From NCBI RefSeq assembly GCF_005871085.1, contig NZ_VAUP01000038.1, positions 1 through 64,000 on the forward strand: 64,000 nt of DNA, in the 5' to 3' direction. Below are positions 1 through 8,740 of this stretch, piece by piece. The stretch is from Xanthobacter autotrophicus. Lineage in GTDB: Bacteria; Pseudomonadota; Alphaproteobacteria; Rhizobiales; Xanthobacteraceae. The translations under genes were made by a program, and so were the position numbers. A model generated the notes under the pieces. That model saw only the letters and a program-made list of their open reading frames with translations. It was not told where the DNA came from and did not search any database. Within the stretch, counting starts at the first letter, position 1; every line of letters starts with the position of its first letter.

Positions 1-1136
1 GCGGCATGGAATTGCGCGGGCGCTACACCGTGTTCGCCGAGGGTGCGCGCGGCCATCTCACCAAGCAGCTCATCGCCAGATACGGCCTCGACGCCGGCCG
101 CGACGTGCCGAAATTCGGCATCGGGCTCAAGGAGCTGTGGAAGGTGAAGCCGGAGAAGCACAAGCCCGGCCTGGTGCAGCACGGCTTCGGCTGGCCGCTG
201 GACGGCAAGACCGGCGGCGGCGCCTTCCTTTACCATATGGAAGATGAGCAGGTGATGGTGGGCTTCGTGGTCCACCTCAACTACCAGAACCCCTGGCTGT
301 CGCCCTTCGACGAGTTCCAGCGCTTCAAGACCCACCCCTTCTTCAGGGACACCTTCGAGGGCGGCAAGCGCATCGCCTATGGCGCGCGGGCGCTGTCGGA
401 AGGCGGCTACCAGAGCGTGCCGAAGCTGAGCTTCCCCGGCGGCGTGCTGGTGGGCTGCGCGGCGGGCTTCGTGAACGTGCCGCGCATCAAGGGCAGCCAT
501 AATGCGGTGCTCTCGGGCATCCTCGCCGCCGACCACCTCGCCGGGGCGCTGGCCGAGGATCGCGGCCACGACGAGCTTGCGAGCTACGAGGCGGCGTGGC
601 GCTCCTCCGCCATCGGCGCGGACCTGAAGAAGGTGCGCAATGTGAAGCCGCTGTGGTCGAAGCTCGGCACCTTCATCGGCATTCCGCTCGGCGCGCTGGA
701 CATGTGGACCAACACGCTGGGCTTCTCTTTGTTCGGCACCCTGAAGCACGGCAAGACCGACGCCGCCTCCCTGAAGCCGGCCAAGGACTGCAAGAAGATC
801 GCCTATCCCAAGCCGGATGGCGTGCTGACCTTCGACAAGCTGTCCTCGGTGTTCATCTCCAACACCAACCACGAGGAAGACCAGCAGGTGCATCTGGTGG
901 TGAAGGACATGGCTTTGCAGAAGGCGTCGGAGCACGACATCTATGCCGGCCCGTCCAACCGCTACTGCCCGGCGGGGGTCTATGAATGGATCGAGGAGGG
1001 GGCGGACGCGCCGCGCTTCCAGATCAACGCGCAGAACTGCGTGCACTGCAAGACCTGCGATATCAAGGACCCCAACCAGAACATCACCTGGACCGCCCCC
1101 GAGGGCGGCGGCGGACCCAACTATCCGAACATGTGA
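1..1136 (+). CDS. Electron transfer flavoprotein-ubiquinone oxidoreductase, C-terminal part (5' truncated)
   Basis: ETF-QO passes electrons from electron transfer flavoprotein, reduced by fatty-acid and amino-acid dehydrogenases, into the membrane ubiquinone pool. The reading frame is open from the window edge, so the N-terminal FAD-binding part (about 170 residues by family length) is missing. What remains shows the typical central region (KFGIGLKELW, HGFGWPLD, GGAFLYH) and the C-terminal 4Fe-4S module. That module has a Cys in RYCPAGVYEW followed by NCVHCKTCDIKDP, giving the expected four-Cys set, and ends in the family-typical GGGGPNYPNM. It converges on cysG, separated by a palindromic repeat. 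Product is certain; the true start lies outside the window. Confidence 0.97.
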   Translation, partial: GMELRGRYTVFAEGARGHLTKQLIARYGLDAGRDVPKFGIGLKELWKVKPEKHKPGLVQHGFGWPLDGKTGGGAFLYHMEDEQVMVGFVVHLNYQNPWLSPFDEFQRFKTHPFFRDTFEGGKRIAYGARALSEGGYQSVPKLSFPGGVLVGCAAGFVNVPRIKGSHNAVLSGILAADHLAGALAEDRGHDELASYEAAWRSSAIGADLKKVRNVKPLWSKLGTFIGIPLGALDMWTNTLGFSLFGTLKHGKTDAASLKPAKDCKKIAYPKPDGVLTFDKLSSVFISNTNHEEDQQVHLVVKDMALQKASEHDIYAGPSNRYCPAGVYEWIEEGADAPRFQINAQNCVHCKTCDIKDPNQNITWTAPEGGGGPNYPNM

Positions 1137-1221
1137 GGGGGAGGGGCTGCAGTCCGCAGCTTGGGGCGCGGAGCGGAGCCGCCCCCGCCCTCCCCATCAC
1201 GCCCTGACGCCACCTCACCGC

Positions 1222-1308
1222 CGTCATCCCCCGGCTTGACCGGGGGATCCATCGAGCCGCTTGCCCGGCCCCGCGGCGTGGATGCCCCGGTCAAGCCGGG
1301 GCATGACG
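1222..1308. repeat. 87-bp intergenic inverted repeat (30-bp arms)
   Basis: Two arms of about 30 bp, each carrying a core like CCCGGCTTGACCGGG, face each other around a spacer of about 27 bp between the convergent ETF-QO and cysG genes. Each arm is itself a small palindrome. A related element lies at 3486-3578 and a single-arm version at 13940-13962. It resembles the dispersed palindromic repeats common between genes in Hyphomicrobiales. It could act as a transcript-end structure for both flanking genes. Confidence 0.75.
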
Positions 1309-1366
1309 AGCGTGTGTGGGACGTGTTCCTCAAGGGGCCGCGCAGGCTGGCGTCGGCGTTCGCCCC

Positions 1367-2875
1367 TCAGCCGCCGTTGGCGGCAGCCTGAGCGATCTGG
1401 GGCAGTGCCTCCACTACCACTTCGGCCAGGGCCTGGCCGTAGAGGATGAGGCAGGGGCCTTCGGCGCCCGCCTCGGCGGCGCGGGCCACCTCTTCCGCCA
1501 GCGTCGCGACGGTCGCGAGGATCACCTTCTCCTCCGGCCGCGTCACCGAGAACATGGCCACCGCCGGCGTGGCGGGGTCGATGCCGGCGGCCATCAGGTT
1601 GCGCACCAGATCCGGCAGGGTGCGGCGGGGCATGTAGACCACGGTCGTGGCCGCCTTGTCGGCCAGCGCGTTGAAGTCGAGGTCCTTGGGCAGCTTGCCG
1701 TCGCGGGCGTGGGCGGTGACGAATTGCAGCCGCCGCGCATGGTCGCGGTGGGTGAGCGAGGTGACGAGCCGGCTCGCCGCCCCCTGCGGCGCCGAGATGC
1801 CGGGGATCACCTCCACCGGAACCCCCGCCGCGCGGCAATGGGCGATCTCCTCGCCGGCGCGGCCGAAGATCATAGGCTCGCCGCCCTTCAGGCGCACCAC
1901 GCGGCGGCCTTCCTTGGCGAGGTCCACCATCAAAGCGTTGATGTCGTCCTGCTTGCAGGAGGGGCCGTAGCCGGTCTTGCCCACCAGCATCTTCTTCGCC
2001 TCGCGCCGGGCGAAATCGAGGATCGCGCCGGAGACGAGGTCGTCATAGAGCACCACGTCCGCCGATTGCAGCGCGCGCACCGCTTTCAGCGTCAGCAGCT
2101 CCGGATCGCCGGGACCTGCGCCCACCAGCACCACCGAGCCGCCATGGCCGGAGCGATGCGCCGTGCCTTCCGCCTCGATGGCGGCGAACAGGGCGGCGCG
2201 GTCGGTATCCTCCGGCACCCGGTTGGGCTCGGCCAGCGCGGTGGCGGCGAAGCGTTCCCAGAAGGCGCGGCGGGCATGGTGGGAGAGGCCGCGCGCGGTG
2301 ACCGCCTGCCGCCAGGTCTTCGCGGCCAGCGCCCAGGCCTTGAAGCCCGAGGGCAGGAGCGCCTCGATCTTGGCCCGCACCGCCTGCCCGAAGACGGGGG
2401 CCGCGCCATCGGTTGAAATGCCAACCACCAGCGGCGAGCGGTTGACGATGGCGCCGAAGGTGAAATCACAAAGGGCCGGCCGGTCGATCACATTCACCGG
2501 TACGCCGGCGGCGCGGGCGGTGGCGGTGAAGCGCCGGGCGTCCGCCTCTTCGTCAAAGCCGGCCACCGCGAGGACGGCGCCGGGGATATCGTCGGCATGC
2601 CAGTCGCGCACATGGATCGAGATGGGGCCGCGGGGCGGCGCGCCGGCCAGCCGCCACAGGTCCTCGCAGACATGGGGGGCGATCACCTCCACCCGCGCTC
2701 CGGCAGCGGAGAGCAGTTCCGCCTTCCAGGCCGCCGGCTCGCCGCCGCCCGCCACCAGCACGCGCCGGCCTTCAAGGCCGAAGAACACCGGCAGGCGCGC
2801 GAGGGCCTCCATGCGCGCATGTCCGGCTTGGCGCGGGGCGCGGGGCGATGGGGTTTCGGGGCCGGTGGCGGCCAT
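1367..2875 (-). CDS. cysG: Siroheme synthase, trifunctional
   Basis: Makes siroheme for sulfite and nitrite reductases. The C-terminal half is the SAM-dependent uroporphyrinogen-III methyltransferase (from about residue 245), opening with VVLVGAGPGDPELLTL and containing LKGGEPMIFGRAGEE. The N-terminal half (about residues 22-240) is the precorrin-2 dehydrogenase/sirohydrochlorin ferrochelatase domain, opening with FFGLEGRRVLVAGGGEPA. The 502-residue length fits a full trifunctional enzyme. The ATG at 2875 has GGGAG 11 nt upstream; an internal ATG at 2812 (MEALARLPVF) is an alternative that loses only a poorly conserved leader. No sulfite-reductase genes are visible nearby; the next gene upstream is a RidA-family gene 122 bp away. 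Confidence 0.96.
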   Translation of the reverse strand: MAATGPETPSPRAPRQAGHARMEALARLPVFFGLEGRRVLVAGGGEPAAWKAELLSAAGARVEVIAPHVCEDLWRLAGAPPRGPISIHVRDWHADDIPGAVLAVAGFDEEADARRFTATARAAGVPVNVIDRPALCDFTFGAIVNRSPLVVGISTDGAAPVFGQAVRAKIEALLPSGFKAWALAAKTWRQAVTARGLSHHARRAFWERFAATALAEPNRVPEDTDRAALFAAIEAEGTAHRSGHGGSVVLVGAGPGDPELLTLKAVRALQSADVVLYDDLVSGAILDFARREAKKMLVGKTGYGPSCKQDDINALMVDLAKEGRRVVRLKGGEPMIFGRAGEEIAHCRAAGVPVEVIPGISAPQGAASRLVTSLTHRDHARRLQFVTAHARDGKLPKDLDFNALADKAATTVVYMPRRTLPDLVRNLMAAGIDPATPAVAMFSVTRPEEKVILATVATLAEEVARAAEAGAEGPCLILYGQALAEVVVEALPQIAQAAANGG

Positions 2876-2997
2876 GGGGAAAGATGCTCCCGAACTGTTG
2901 GATCTTGAACGTAAGGCGTGCCGGTCCGCCGATCAACGCGGGTGCGGCGCTCCGGCGGCAGCGCGCGCCGTCGCCGGAGCATGTGGCAGGCTGAAGC

Positions 2998-3342
2998 TCA
3001 GCCGCGGGCGGCAACGACGATGATTTCCACCAGATACTTGGGGGCGGCGAGCTTGCCTTCGCTGGTGGCGCGGGCCGGCGGGTTGTCCTGGTCGACCCAG
3101 GCGTCCCACACGGCGTTCATGCCGGCGAAATTGGCGATGTCCGACAGCCAGATGGTGGCGGTGAGGAGGCGGGACTTATCGGTGCCGGCGCGGGCCAGAA
3201 GGGCGTCGATGGAGGCGAGGACGGCCTTGGTCTGGCTTTCCACGTCCGGCCCCTCGGCCACCTGGCCGGCGAGGTAGACGGTGTTGCCGTGGATCACGGC
3301 TTCGCTCATGCGGCGGCCCTTGTCGAGCCTCTCGATGCTCAT
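2998..3342 (-). CDS. RidA-family (YjgF/YER057c/UK114) protein
   Basis: A 114-residue protein of the Rid family. The best-studied members hydrolyse reactive 2-aminoacrylate and other imines released by PLP enzymes, acting as cytoplasmic trimers. Visible signatures are the N-terminal GNTVYLAGQVAEGPD, the central DKSRLLTATIWLSDI and the C-terminal PPARATSEGKLAAPKYLVEI. The Arg in PPARAT occupies the position of the catalytic carboxylate-binding Arg of active RidA. AAGGA stands 8 nt upstream of the ATG at 3342. It lies upstream of cysG on the same strand with a 122-bp gap. Subgroup and substrate cannot be told by eye. Confidence 0.9.
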   Translation of the reverse strand: MSIERLDKGRRMSEAVIHGNTVYLAGQVAEGPDVESQTKAVLASIDALLARAGTDKSRLLTATIWLSDIANFAGMNAVWDAWVDQDNPPARATSEGKLAAPKYLVEIIVVAARG

Positions 3343-3404
3343 GGGATGGTCCTTTTTGAGGGGGAAGCAGGGAGACGGTCTTTAGCAGCTTCAGGGGCGG
3401 CCAA

Positions 3405-3449
3405 GTCAACCGGGGGAACGTCAACCGGGGGAACGTCAACCGGGGGGAC
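3405..3449. repeat. Three tandem 15-bp units
   Basis: The unit GTCAACCGGGGGAAC occurs twice exactly (3405-3419, 3420-3434) and a third time with one change (3435-3449). It lies 63-107 bp upstream of the RidA start codon on the minus strand, where it reads as repeated GTTCCCCCGGTTGAC. It could be an upstream binding site array or simply a slippage product. Confidence 0.85.
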
Positions 3450-3485
3450 CGTCGCCGGCCAGTCGGTCGCGGACAACTCAAGCGC

Positions 3486-3578
3486 CGTCATGCTCCGGCT
3501 TGACCGGAGCATCCATCCCGTCGCCGGGTGCGATGCCCGGCTAGGGCATGGGCCCTCCGGTCAAGCCCGAGGGCGACG
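3486..3578. repeat. Intergenic inverted repeat, second copy of the 1222-1308 family
   Basis: The left arm carries CTCCGGCTTGACCGGAG, itself a hairpin, and the right arm CCTCCGGTCAAGCCC. It has the same CGGCTTGACCGG core and the same flanking CGTCAT/GACG as the element at 1222-1308, with a diverged right arm. Confidence 0.7.
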
Positions 3579-3731
3579 ATGGTTCGGGAGTGGAATGGAA
3601 GAGACCGTCGAAGGTGCTTCCAGAATCCGGCGCTTCTGGGGTTTGCCCCTCCCCAACCCTCCCCCGCAAGCGGGAGAGGGGGGCGCGGTGGCTCCAGAAC
3701 TGCAGTCGGCCGGGACACACCGGACGCCCCC

Positions 3732-6728
3732 TCAGTGCGCCTCTTCCCAGTTCTTCGCGGCCCGCGCGTCCACCTTCAGCGGCACGGCGAGGGCGATGGC
3801 GGGGGCGGCTGCCGTTTCCATGGCGTAGCGCACCACCGGGATGGTGGCCTCCGCCTCGCCCTCCGGCACCTCGAACACCAGTTCGTCGTGCACCTGCAGC
3901 AGCATGCGGGCTTCGAGCCTCGCCTTCTCCAGCGCCGGCTCCATGCGGATCATGGCGCGGCGGATGATGTCCGCCGCCGTGCCTTGCAGGCGGGCATTGA
4001 TGGCGGCGCGCTCATTGAAGGCGCGGATGGAGGGGTTCTTGGCCGCGATCTCCGGATAATGGCAGCGCCGGCCGAACAGGGTCTCCACATAGCCGTGCTC
4101 GCGACAGAAGGTCTTGGTCTCCTCCATATAGTCGCGGATGCCGGGGAAGCGCTCGAAGTAGCGCTTGATGTATTGCCCCGCCTCCTCGCGCGGAATGCCC
4201 AGCTGGTTGGCGAGGCCGAAGGCGGAAATGCCGTAGATGATGCCGAAATTGATGGCCTTGGCGCGCCGGCGCACCTCGGCCGGCATGTCCTTCACCGGCA
4301 CGTTGAACATCTCCGACGCGGTCATGGCGTGGATGTCCAGCCCCTCGGTGAAGGCGGTGCGCAGGGCCGGGATCTCGGCGATCTCGGCGAGCAGCCGCAG
4401 CTCGATCTGCGAATAGTCCGCCGAAACCAGCAAATTGCCCTCTTCCGCAACGAAGGCGCGGCGGATGCGCCGGCCCTCCTCGGTGCGGATGGGGATGTTC
4501 TGCAGGTTAGGATCGGAGGAGGACAGCCGCCCGGTGGTGGTGGCGGCCAGCGCGTAGGAGGTGTGGACCCGCTTCGTCTGCGGATTCACGAAATGGGGCA
4601 GGGCGTCCGTATAAGTGGATCGCAGCTTGGAAAGCTGGCGCCACTCCAGAATCTTCTGCGGCAGCTTGTGGCCGGCTTCGGCCAGCTCCTCCAGCGCGGT
4701 GGCCTTGGTGGACCACATGCCGGTGGCGGTCTTGGTGCCGCCGGGCAGGCCCATCCTGCCGAACAGGATGTCGCCCATCTGCTTGGGGCTGCCCACGTTC
4801 AGCCGCTCGCCGGCCAGTTCCGCGATCTCGTCCTCGATGCGCGCCGCGCCCTGGGCGAACTCGGACGAAAGGCGCGCCAGCATCGCCTTGTCGATGGAGA
4901 TGCCCCGGCTCTCCATGCGCGCCAGCACGGCGATGAGCGGGCGCTCCAAGGTCTCGTAGACGGTGGTGCGGCCCTCGGCGGCGAGGCGCGGCTTCAGCAC
5001 CTGCCACAGGCGCAGGGTCACGTCCGCATCCTCGGCGGCATATTGGGTGGCGGGCTCCATCGCCACCTTGTCGAAGGTCACCTTGCCCTTGCCCTTGCCG
5101 GTCACCTCGGAGAAGGCGATGGGCTGGTGGCCCAGATGCAGCACGGACAATTCGTCCATGCCGTGGCCGTTCTTGCCCGCGTCCAGCGCGTAGGACATGC
5201 ACATGGTGCAGTCGAACGGCGAAACATCAATGCCGTGGCGGGCGAGCACGAGCTGGTCGTACTTCACATTGTGCCCGACCTTCAGGGTGCCCTTGTCCTC
5301 CAGCACGCCCTTGAGCGCGGCGATGGCGTCGCGGACCGGGATCTGTCCCGGCAGCTGCCCCTCGCTGAACAGGCCGTCGCCGGCTCCGGTGTGGGCTAGC
5401 GGGATGTAGCAGGCTTCGTTGGGCGACAGCGCCAGCGAGACGCCCACGAGGTCGGCCTGCATTGGGTCGAGGGACGTGGTCTCGGTGTCGAAGGCGAGAA
5501 GCCCCTGGTCCTGCGCCTTGGCGCACCATGCCTTCAGCTCATCGAGGTCGAGGATGGTGCGGTAGGCCGTGCGATCCACGGGAGTGGCGCGCGCCGCGCT
5601 GGCGCGGGCATGGGCGAGGTCGGCGGGATTGAGCGTGCCGTCCATGGCCTGGGCCACGGCCGAGGGCGCTTCCCCACCCGTGGCCGGCGCTTCGCCGTCC
5701 GTCTCCTCCGTCGAGGAGGGGGCGGAGAGGGAGAACAGGCCGGCGGGGGCGAGCCTTGGGTCGGCCTCCACCTCGGCGGCCTCCACGCCATAGGCCTCGG
5801 CCACGCGGCGGGTGATGGTGGTGAATTCCATGGCCTTCAGGAAGGCGATGAGGCGCCGGGCGTCGGGTGCTTCCAGCACCAGGTCTTCCAGCGGCACCTC
5901 GACGGAAACGTCGCGCACCAGCGTGACCAGCGTCTTGGAGATGCGCGCCGCCTCGGCATTGGTAAGCAGAGATTCGCGCCGCTTGGGCTGCTTGATCTCG
6001 CCGGCGCGGGCCAGCAGGGTTTCAAGGTCGCCATATTCGCCGATGAGCTGGGCGGCGGTCTTGACGCCGATGCCGGGCACGCCGGGCACGTTGTCGGTGC
6101 TGTCGCCCGCCAGCGCCTGCACGTCGGTGACCTTCTCCGGCGGCACGCCGAAATATTCGAGCACCTCGCCTACCCCGATGCGTCGCTCCGGCCGCGCCCC
6201 GCGCCCGCCGCTCTCGCCGGAGGCGGGGTCGTACATGGCGACCTTGGGGCCGACCATCTGCATCAGATCCTTGTCGGCGGAGACGATGAGCACGTCCGCC
6301 CCCGCCTTCACCGCCTGGTCGGCATAGGTGGCGATGAGGTCGTCCGCCTCGTAGCGCGCCTGCTCCACCGGGATGAGGCCGAAGGCACGCACCGCTTCGC
6401 GCATGAGCGGGAACTGGGGGATGAGTTCTTCCGGCGGCTCGGAGCGGTTGGCCTTGTAGTCGGGATAAAGCTCCTTGCGGAAACTGTCCTCGGATTTGTC
6501 GAAGATGATAGCGAGGTGGGTCGGCTTGATGCCCACCGCCCCGTCGCGCACGAACTGCAGGAGCTTGGTGCAGAACAGTCGCACCGCGCCGGTGGGCAGC
6601 CGGTCGGAGCGGAAATTGTACTTCCGGTCCTGGTTGATGGACTGGAAATAGGCGCGGAACACGAAGGACGAGCCGTCCACCAGGAACACATGGTCGCCGG
6701 GCTGAAGCGGGCGGGGGGAGGGCGACAT
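3732..6728 (-). CDS. polA: DNA polymerase I
   Basis: Repair and Okazaki-fragment polymerase of 998 residues. All three domains are intact. The N-terminal 5'-3' exonuclease (about 1-300) opens with HVFLVDGSSFVFRAY. The 3'-5' proofreading domain has FDTETTSLD near residue 413, so this polymerase appears proofreading-competent. The family A polymerase has motif A (DYSQIELR, near 770), motif B (RRRAKAINFGIIYG, near 820) and motif C (VHDELVFEV, near 945). The ATG at 6728 is chosen because GAGGA sits 7 nt upstream and the protein begins just before the conserved core; an in-frame ATG at 6773 would add 15 atypical residues. Transcribed away from the small membrane protein gene at 6979. Confidence 0.97.
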   Translation of the reverse strand: MSPSPRPLQPGDHVFLVDGSSFVFRAYFQSINQDRKYNFRSDRLPTGAVRLFCTKLLQFVRDGAVGIKPTHLAIIFDKSEDSFRKELYPDYKANRSEPPEELIPQFPLMREAVRAFGLIPVEQARYEADDLIATYADQAVKAGADVLIVSADKDLMQMVGPKVAMYDPASGESGGRGARPERRIGVGEVLEYFGVPPEKVTDVQALAGDSTDNVPGVPGIGVKTAAQLIGEYGDLETLLARAGEIKQPKRRESLLTNAEAARISKTLVTLVRDVSVEVPLEDLVLEAPDARRLIAFLKAMEFTTITRRVAEAYGVEAAEVEADPRLAPAGLFSLSAPSSTEETDGEAPATGGEAPSAVAQAMDGTLNPADLAHARASAARATPVDRTAYRTILDLDELKAWCAKAQDQGLLAFDTETTSLDPMQADLVGVSLALSPNEACYIPLAHTGAGDGLFSEGQLPGQIPVRDAIAALKGVLEDKGTLKVGHNVKYDQLVLARHGIDVSPFDCTMCMSYALDAGKNGHGMDELSVLHLGHQPIAFSEVTGKGKGKVTFDKVAMEPATQYAAEDADVTLRLWQVLKPRLAAEGRTTVYETLERPLIAVLARMESRGISIDKAMLARLSSEFAQGAARIEDEIAELAGERLNVGSPKQMGDILFGRMGLPGGTKTATGMWSTKATALEELAEAGHKLPQKILEWRQLSKLRSTYTDALPHFVNPQTKRVHTSYALAATTTGRLSSSDPNLQNIPIRTEEGRRIRRAFVAEEGNLLVSADYSQIELRLLAEIAEIPALRTAFTEGLDIHAMTASEMFNVPVKDMPAEVRRRAKAINFGIIYGISAFGLANQLGIPREEAGQYIKRYFERFPGIRDYMEETKTFCREHGYVETLFGRRCHYPEIAAKNPSIRAFNERAAINARLQGTAADIIRRAMIRMEPALEKARLEARMLLQVHDELVFEVPEGEAEATIPVVRYAMETAAAPAIALAVPLKVDARAAKNWEEAH

Positions 6729-6978
6729 CTCAAGGTCCTCAGGAACAGGTCCGCGCAGACAGGCGGTTCGCAATGGCGCGCACGATGCCCGAGGGGGCGG
6801 CCCGGAACAAGTGCGCGGACCCCGCAGTCCCCGGCGCCGGGCACGGGCGGGCGGCGCGGCGCCCTGTCACGCAGCGGTGAGGCGCCGCCATTGGATTTGG
6901 CCCGCCGCCCACGCTATCCTGCGCCGCGCGCCCGGCCGACTGCCGGTGCGTGACCGCCGCAAGGGAAGTTGTTCGACC

Positions 6979-7197
6979 ATGGCCCTCACCCTCCACCGCC
7001 AGATGGACGACCACGCCGCCGGCCCCGCGCCGCGCGGGTCGCACTCCGGGCGGTCGGGCGTGGGGGTGCGGATGGTCGTGGTCGGCAGCGTGGTTGCCGC
7101 CGGTGCGCTGTTTGCGGCAGCCTGCGTGCTGTGGGCGCGGCATGGCGCCACCGTCTTCTTCGACATCATGAGCGCGGGCATCGCCGCCTGCCTGTGA
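6979..7197 (+). CDS. Small single-pass membrane protein next to the SCO gene
   Basis: A 72-residue protein with a charged, His-containing N-terminus and one hydrophobic segment (about residues 31-50, VVVGSVVAAGALFAAACVLW), followed by ARHGATVFFDIMSAGIAACL. Family not established; I recall similar short proteins as conserved hypotheticals in Hyphomicrobiales but cannot check this here. An AAGGGAAG stretch lies about 10 nt before the ATG. It ends 82 bp before the SCO-type gene on the same strand, so a role linked to cytochrome oxidase assembly is possible but rests only on position. Function unknown. Confidence 0.7.
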   Translation: MALTLHRQMDDHAAGPAPRGSHSGRSGVGVRMVVVGSVVAAGALFAAACVLWARHGATVFFDIMSAGIAACL

Positions 7198-7279
7198 CCC
7201 CACCCTCCCGCCGCGTTCGCGCCCGCCCGTGACGCCGCCGCGTGCCGGATCCGATCGCAAAGGCCAAGATCGCTCGCCC

Positions 7280-7894
7280 ATGTCCCAGATCAAGCTGTCG
7301 CAACGCACCAAGATCATCGCCCTGTTCTGCGCCTTCGCGGCCGGCGCCCTCGTCATGGTCACCGCGGTGACCATGCTGGTGGGCAACCCAGCGCCGCGGG
7401 TGACGAGCACCGGCACCGCCGCCGTGGGCGGGCCGTTCAAGCTGGTGGACCAGACAGGCGCTCCCGTCACCGAAGCCGCGCTGAAGGGCAAGCCCAGCCT
7501 GATCTTCTTCGGCTTCACCCATTGCCCGGACGTGTGCCCCACCGCCTTGTTCGAGATGTCGGAGATCCTCACAGCCCTCGGCCCCGACGCGGACAAGGCG
7601 CAGGTGTTCTTCGTGAGCGTGGACCCGGAGCGCGACACGCCGGAGACGCTGAAATCCTATCTGTCGAGCTTTGCCCCACAGATCCGCGGCCTCACCGGCT
7701 CGCCCGAGGCGGTGGATGTGATTAAGAAGGAATATCGCGTCTATTCCCGCAAGGTGCCGCTGACGGACGGGGACTACACCATGGACCACACTGCGGTGGT
7801 CTATCTCATGGACAAGTCCGGCACCTTCGTCGCCCCGTTCAATTCCAAGCGGCCGCCGGCCGAGGCGGCGGCGGAGCTGAAGCGCTATCTTTGA
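7280..7894 (+). CDS. SCO1/SenC/PrrC-family copper chaperone
   Basis: SCO proteins are membrane-anchored thioredoxin-fold proteins that help load the CuA or CuB centre of cytochrome c oxidase. This 204-residue protein has an N-terminal membrane anchor (about residues 10-35), the copper-binding CPDVC motif in FFGFTHCPDVCPT and the distal His in YTMDHTAVVYLMD, so the CxxxC...H copper site is complete. The ATG at 7280 places the anchor correctly; an upstream in-frame ATG at 7229 would add 17 arginine-rich residues with no family likeness. It follows the small membrane protein gene. Confidence 0.95.
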   Translation: MSQIKLSQRTKIIALFCAFAAGALVMVTAVTMLVGNPAPRVTSTGTAAVGGPFKLVDQTGAPVTEAALKGKPSLIFFGFTHCPDVCPTALFEMSEILTALGPDADKAQVFFVSVDPERDTPETLKSYLSSFAPQIRGLTGSPEAVDVIKKEYRVYSRKVPLTDGDYTMDHTAVVYLMDKSGTFVAPFNSKRPPAEAAAELKRYL

Positions 7895-7986
7895 GGCCTG
7901 ACGCCGGGCCGGGCCTGCTGAAAGCTGCGCCCGGGCGCGGCACCTGCCGCCCTGAACCGGCCACGGCCGCCCGCAGACGTGTGCTC

Positions 7987-8688
7987 ATGTCCCGTTCCGA
8001 ACGCCTTTTCGATCTGCTCGACGTCCTGCGTCGCCACCGCCATCCGGTGAGCGGGAGGGTGCTCGCGCAGGAGATCGGCGTCAGCATCCGCACGCTGTAT
8101 CGAGACATCGCCAGCCTTCAGGCGCAGGGTGCGCACATCGAGGGCGAACCGGGCGTCGGCTACGTGCTGAAACCGGGCTTCCTCCTGCCGCCCCTCATGT
8201 TCACGCTTGAGGAGGTTGAGGCGCTGGCGCTGGGGTCACGCTGGGTGGCGGAACGCGCCGACGGCAGGCTCGGCACGGCGGCCCGCAGCGCGCTGGCGCG
8301 CATCGCTGCGGTGCTTCCCCCCGATCTGCGCGAGGAGCTGGAGACATCGGCCCTGCTTATCGGTCCCGGCCCGATGATCCCCGGCGACGCGGTCGATCCG
8401 GCCCTGCTGCGCAAGGCGATCCGGACCGAACGGAAGCTGCGGCTTGCCTACAGCGATGCCTCTGCCGTGCCCTCGCAGCGTGTCGTCTGGCCCTTTGCAC
8501 TGGCGTTCTTCGATCAGGTGCGGGTGCTGCTCGGCTGGTGCGAGCTGCGCGGCGACTTCCGCAGCTTTCGCACCGACCGCATCCATGACGCAGAACTGCT
8601 CGAGGCCCGCTATCCCAGGCGCCGGCAGGCGCTGCTGAAGGCGTGGCGTCAGGCTCAGTCCCGGGTGCATGATGCTGCCGGAAACTGA
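7987..8688 (+). CDS. HTH/WYL-domain transcriptional regulator (YafY-like)
   Basis: A 233-residue predicted DNA-binding regulator. The N-terminal HTH (about residues 1-60, SERLFDLLDVLRRHRHPVSG then SIRTLYRDIASLQAQG) matches the HTH_11 type. The remainder is the WYL region, a ligand- or nucleic-acid-sensing fold, with RKLRLAY-like and FRSFRTDRI segments. The ATG at 7987 is chosen because the HTH starts directly after it. It lies 52 bp upstream of the VOC gene on the same strand, the common arrangement in which such regulators control an adjacent small enzyme gene. The effector is unknown. Confidence 0.88.
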   Translation: MSRSERLFDLLDVLRRHRHPVSGRVLAQEIGVSIRTLYRDIASLQAQGAHIEGEPGVGYVLKPGFLLPPLMFTLEEVEALALGSRWVAERADGRLGTAARSALARIAAVLPPDLREELETSALLIGPGPMIPGDAVDPALLRKAIRTERKLRLAYSDASAVPSQRVVWPFALAFFDQVRVLLGWCELRGDFRSFRTDRIHDAELLEARYPRRRQALLKAWRQAQSRVHDAAGN

Positions 8689-8740
8689 CAGCAGGGCACC
8701 GTAGGCATGGCTCCCGATCGAAATCGAGCAGGAGCAAATC

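Larger units (their letters stand above)
3343..3731. other. 389-bp non-coding region between polA and the RidA gene
   Basis: Holds no convincing gene. It contains three tandem copies of a 15-bp unit (3405-3449), a palindromic repeat pair (3486-3578), and a GC-rich stretch at about 3650-3682 with short inverted halves (CCCTCCCCCGC / GCGGGAGAGG). This last element resembles a transcript-end structure placed shortly after the minus-strand... polA-proximal side. Promoter elements for the RidA gene would be expected near 3343-3400 on the minus strand, but none is clear. Confidence 0.6.

Noticed and set aside
3405-3449. Three tandem 15-bp units as a CRISPR remnant
   Set aside because: There are no spacers between the units.
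3528-5399. Open frame of about 620 codons on the plus strand
   Set aside because: Antisense to polA, which has every expected motif on the minus strand.
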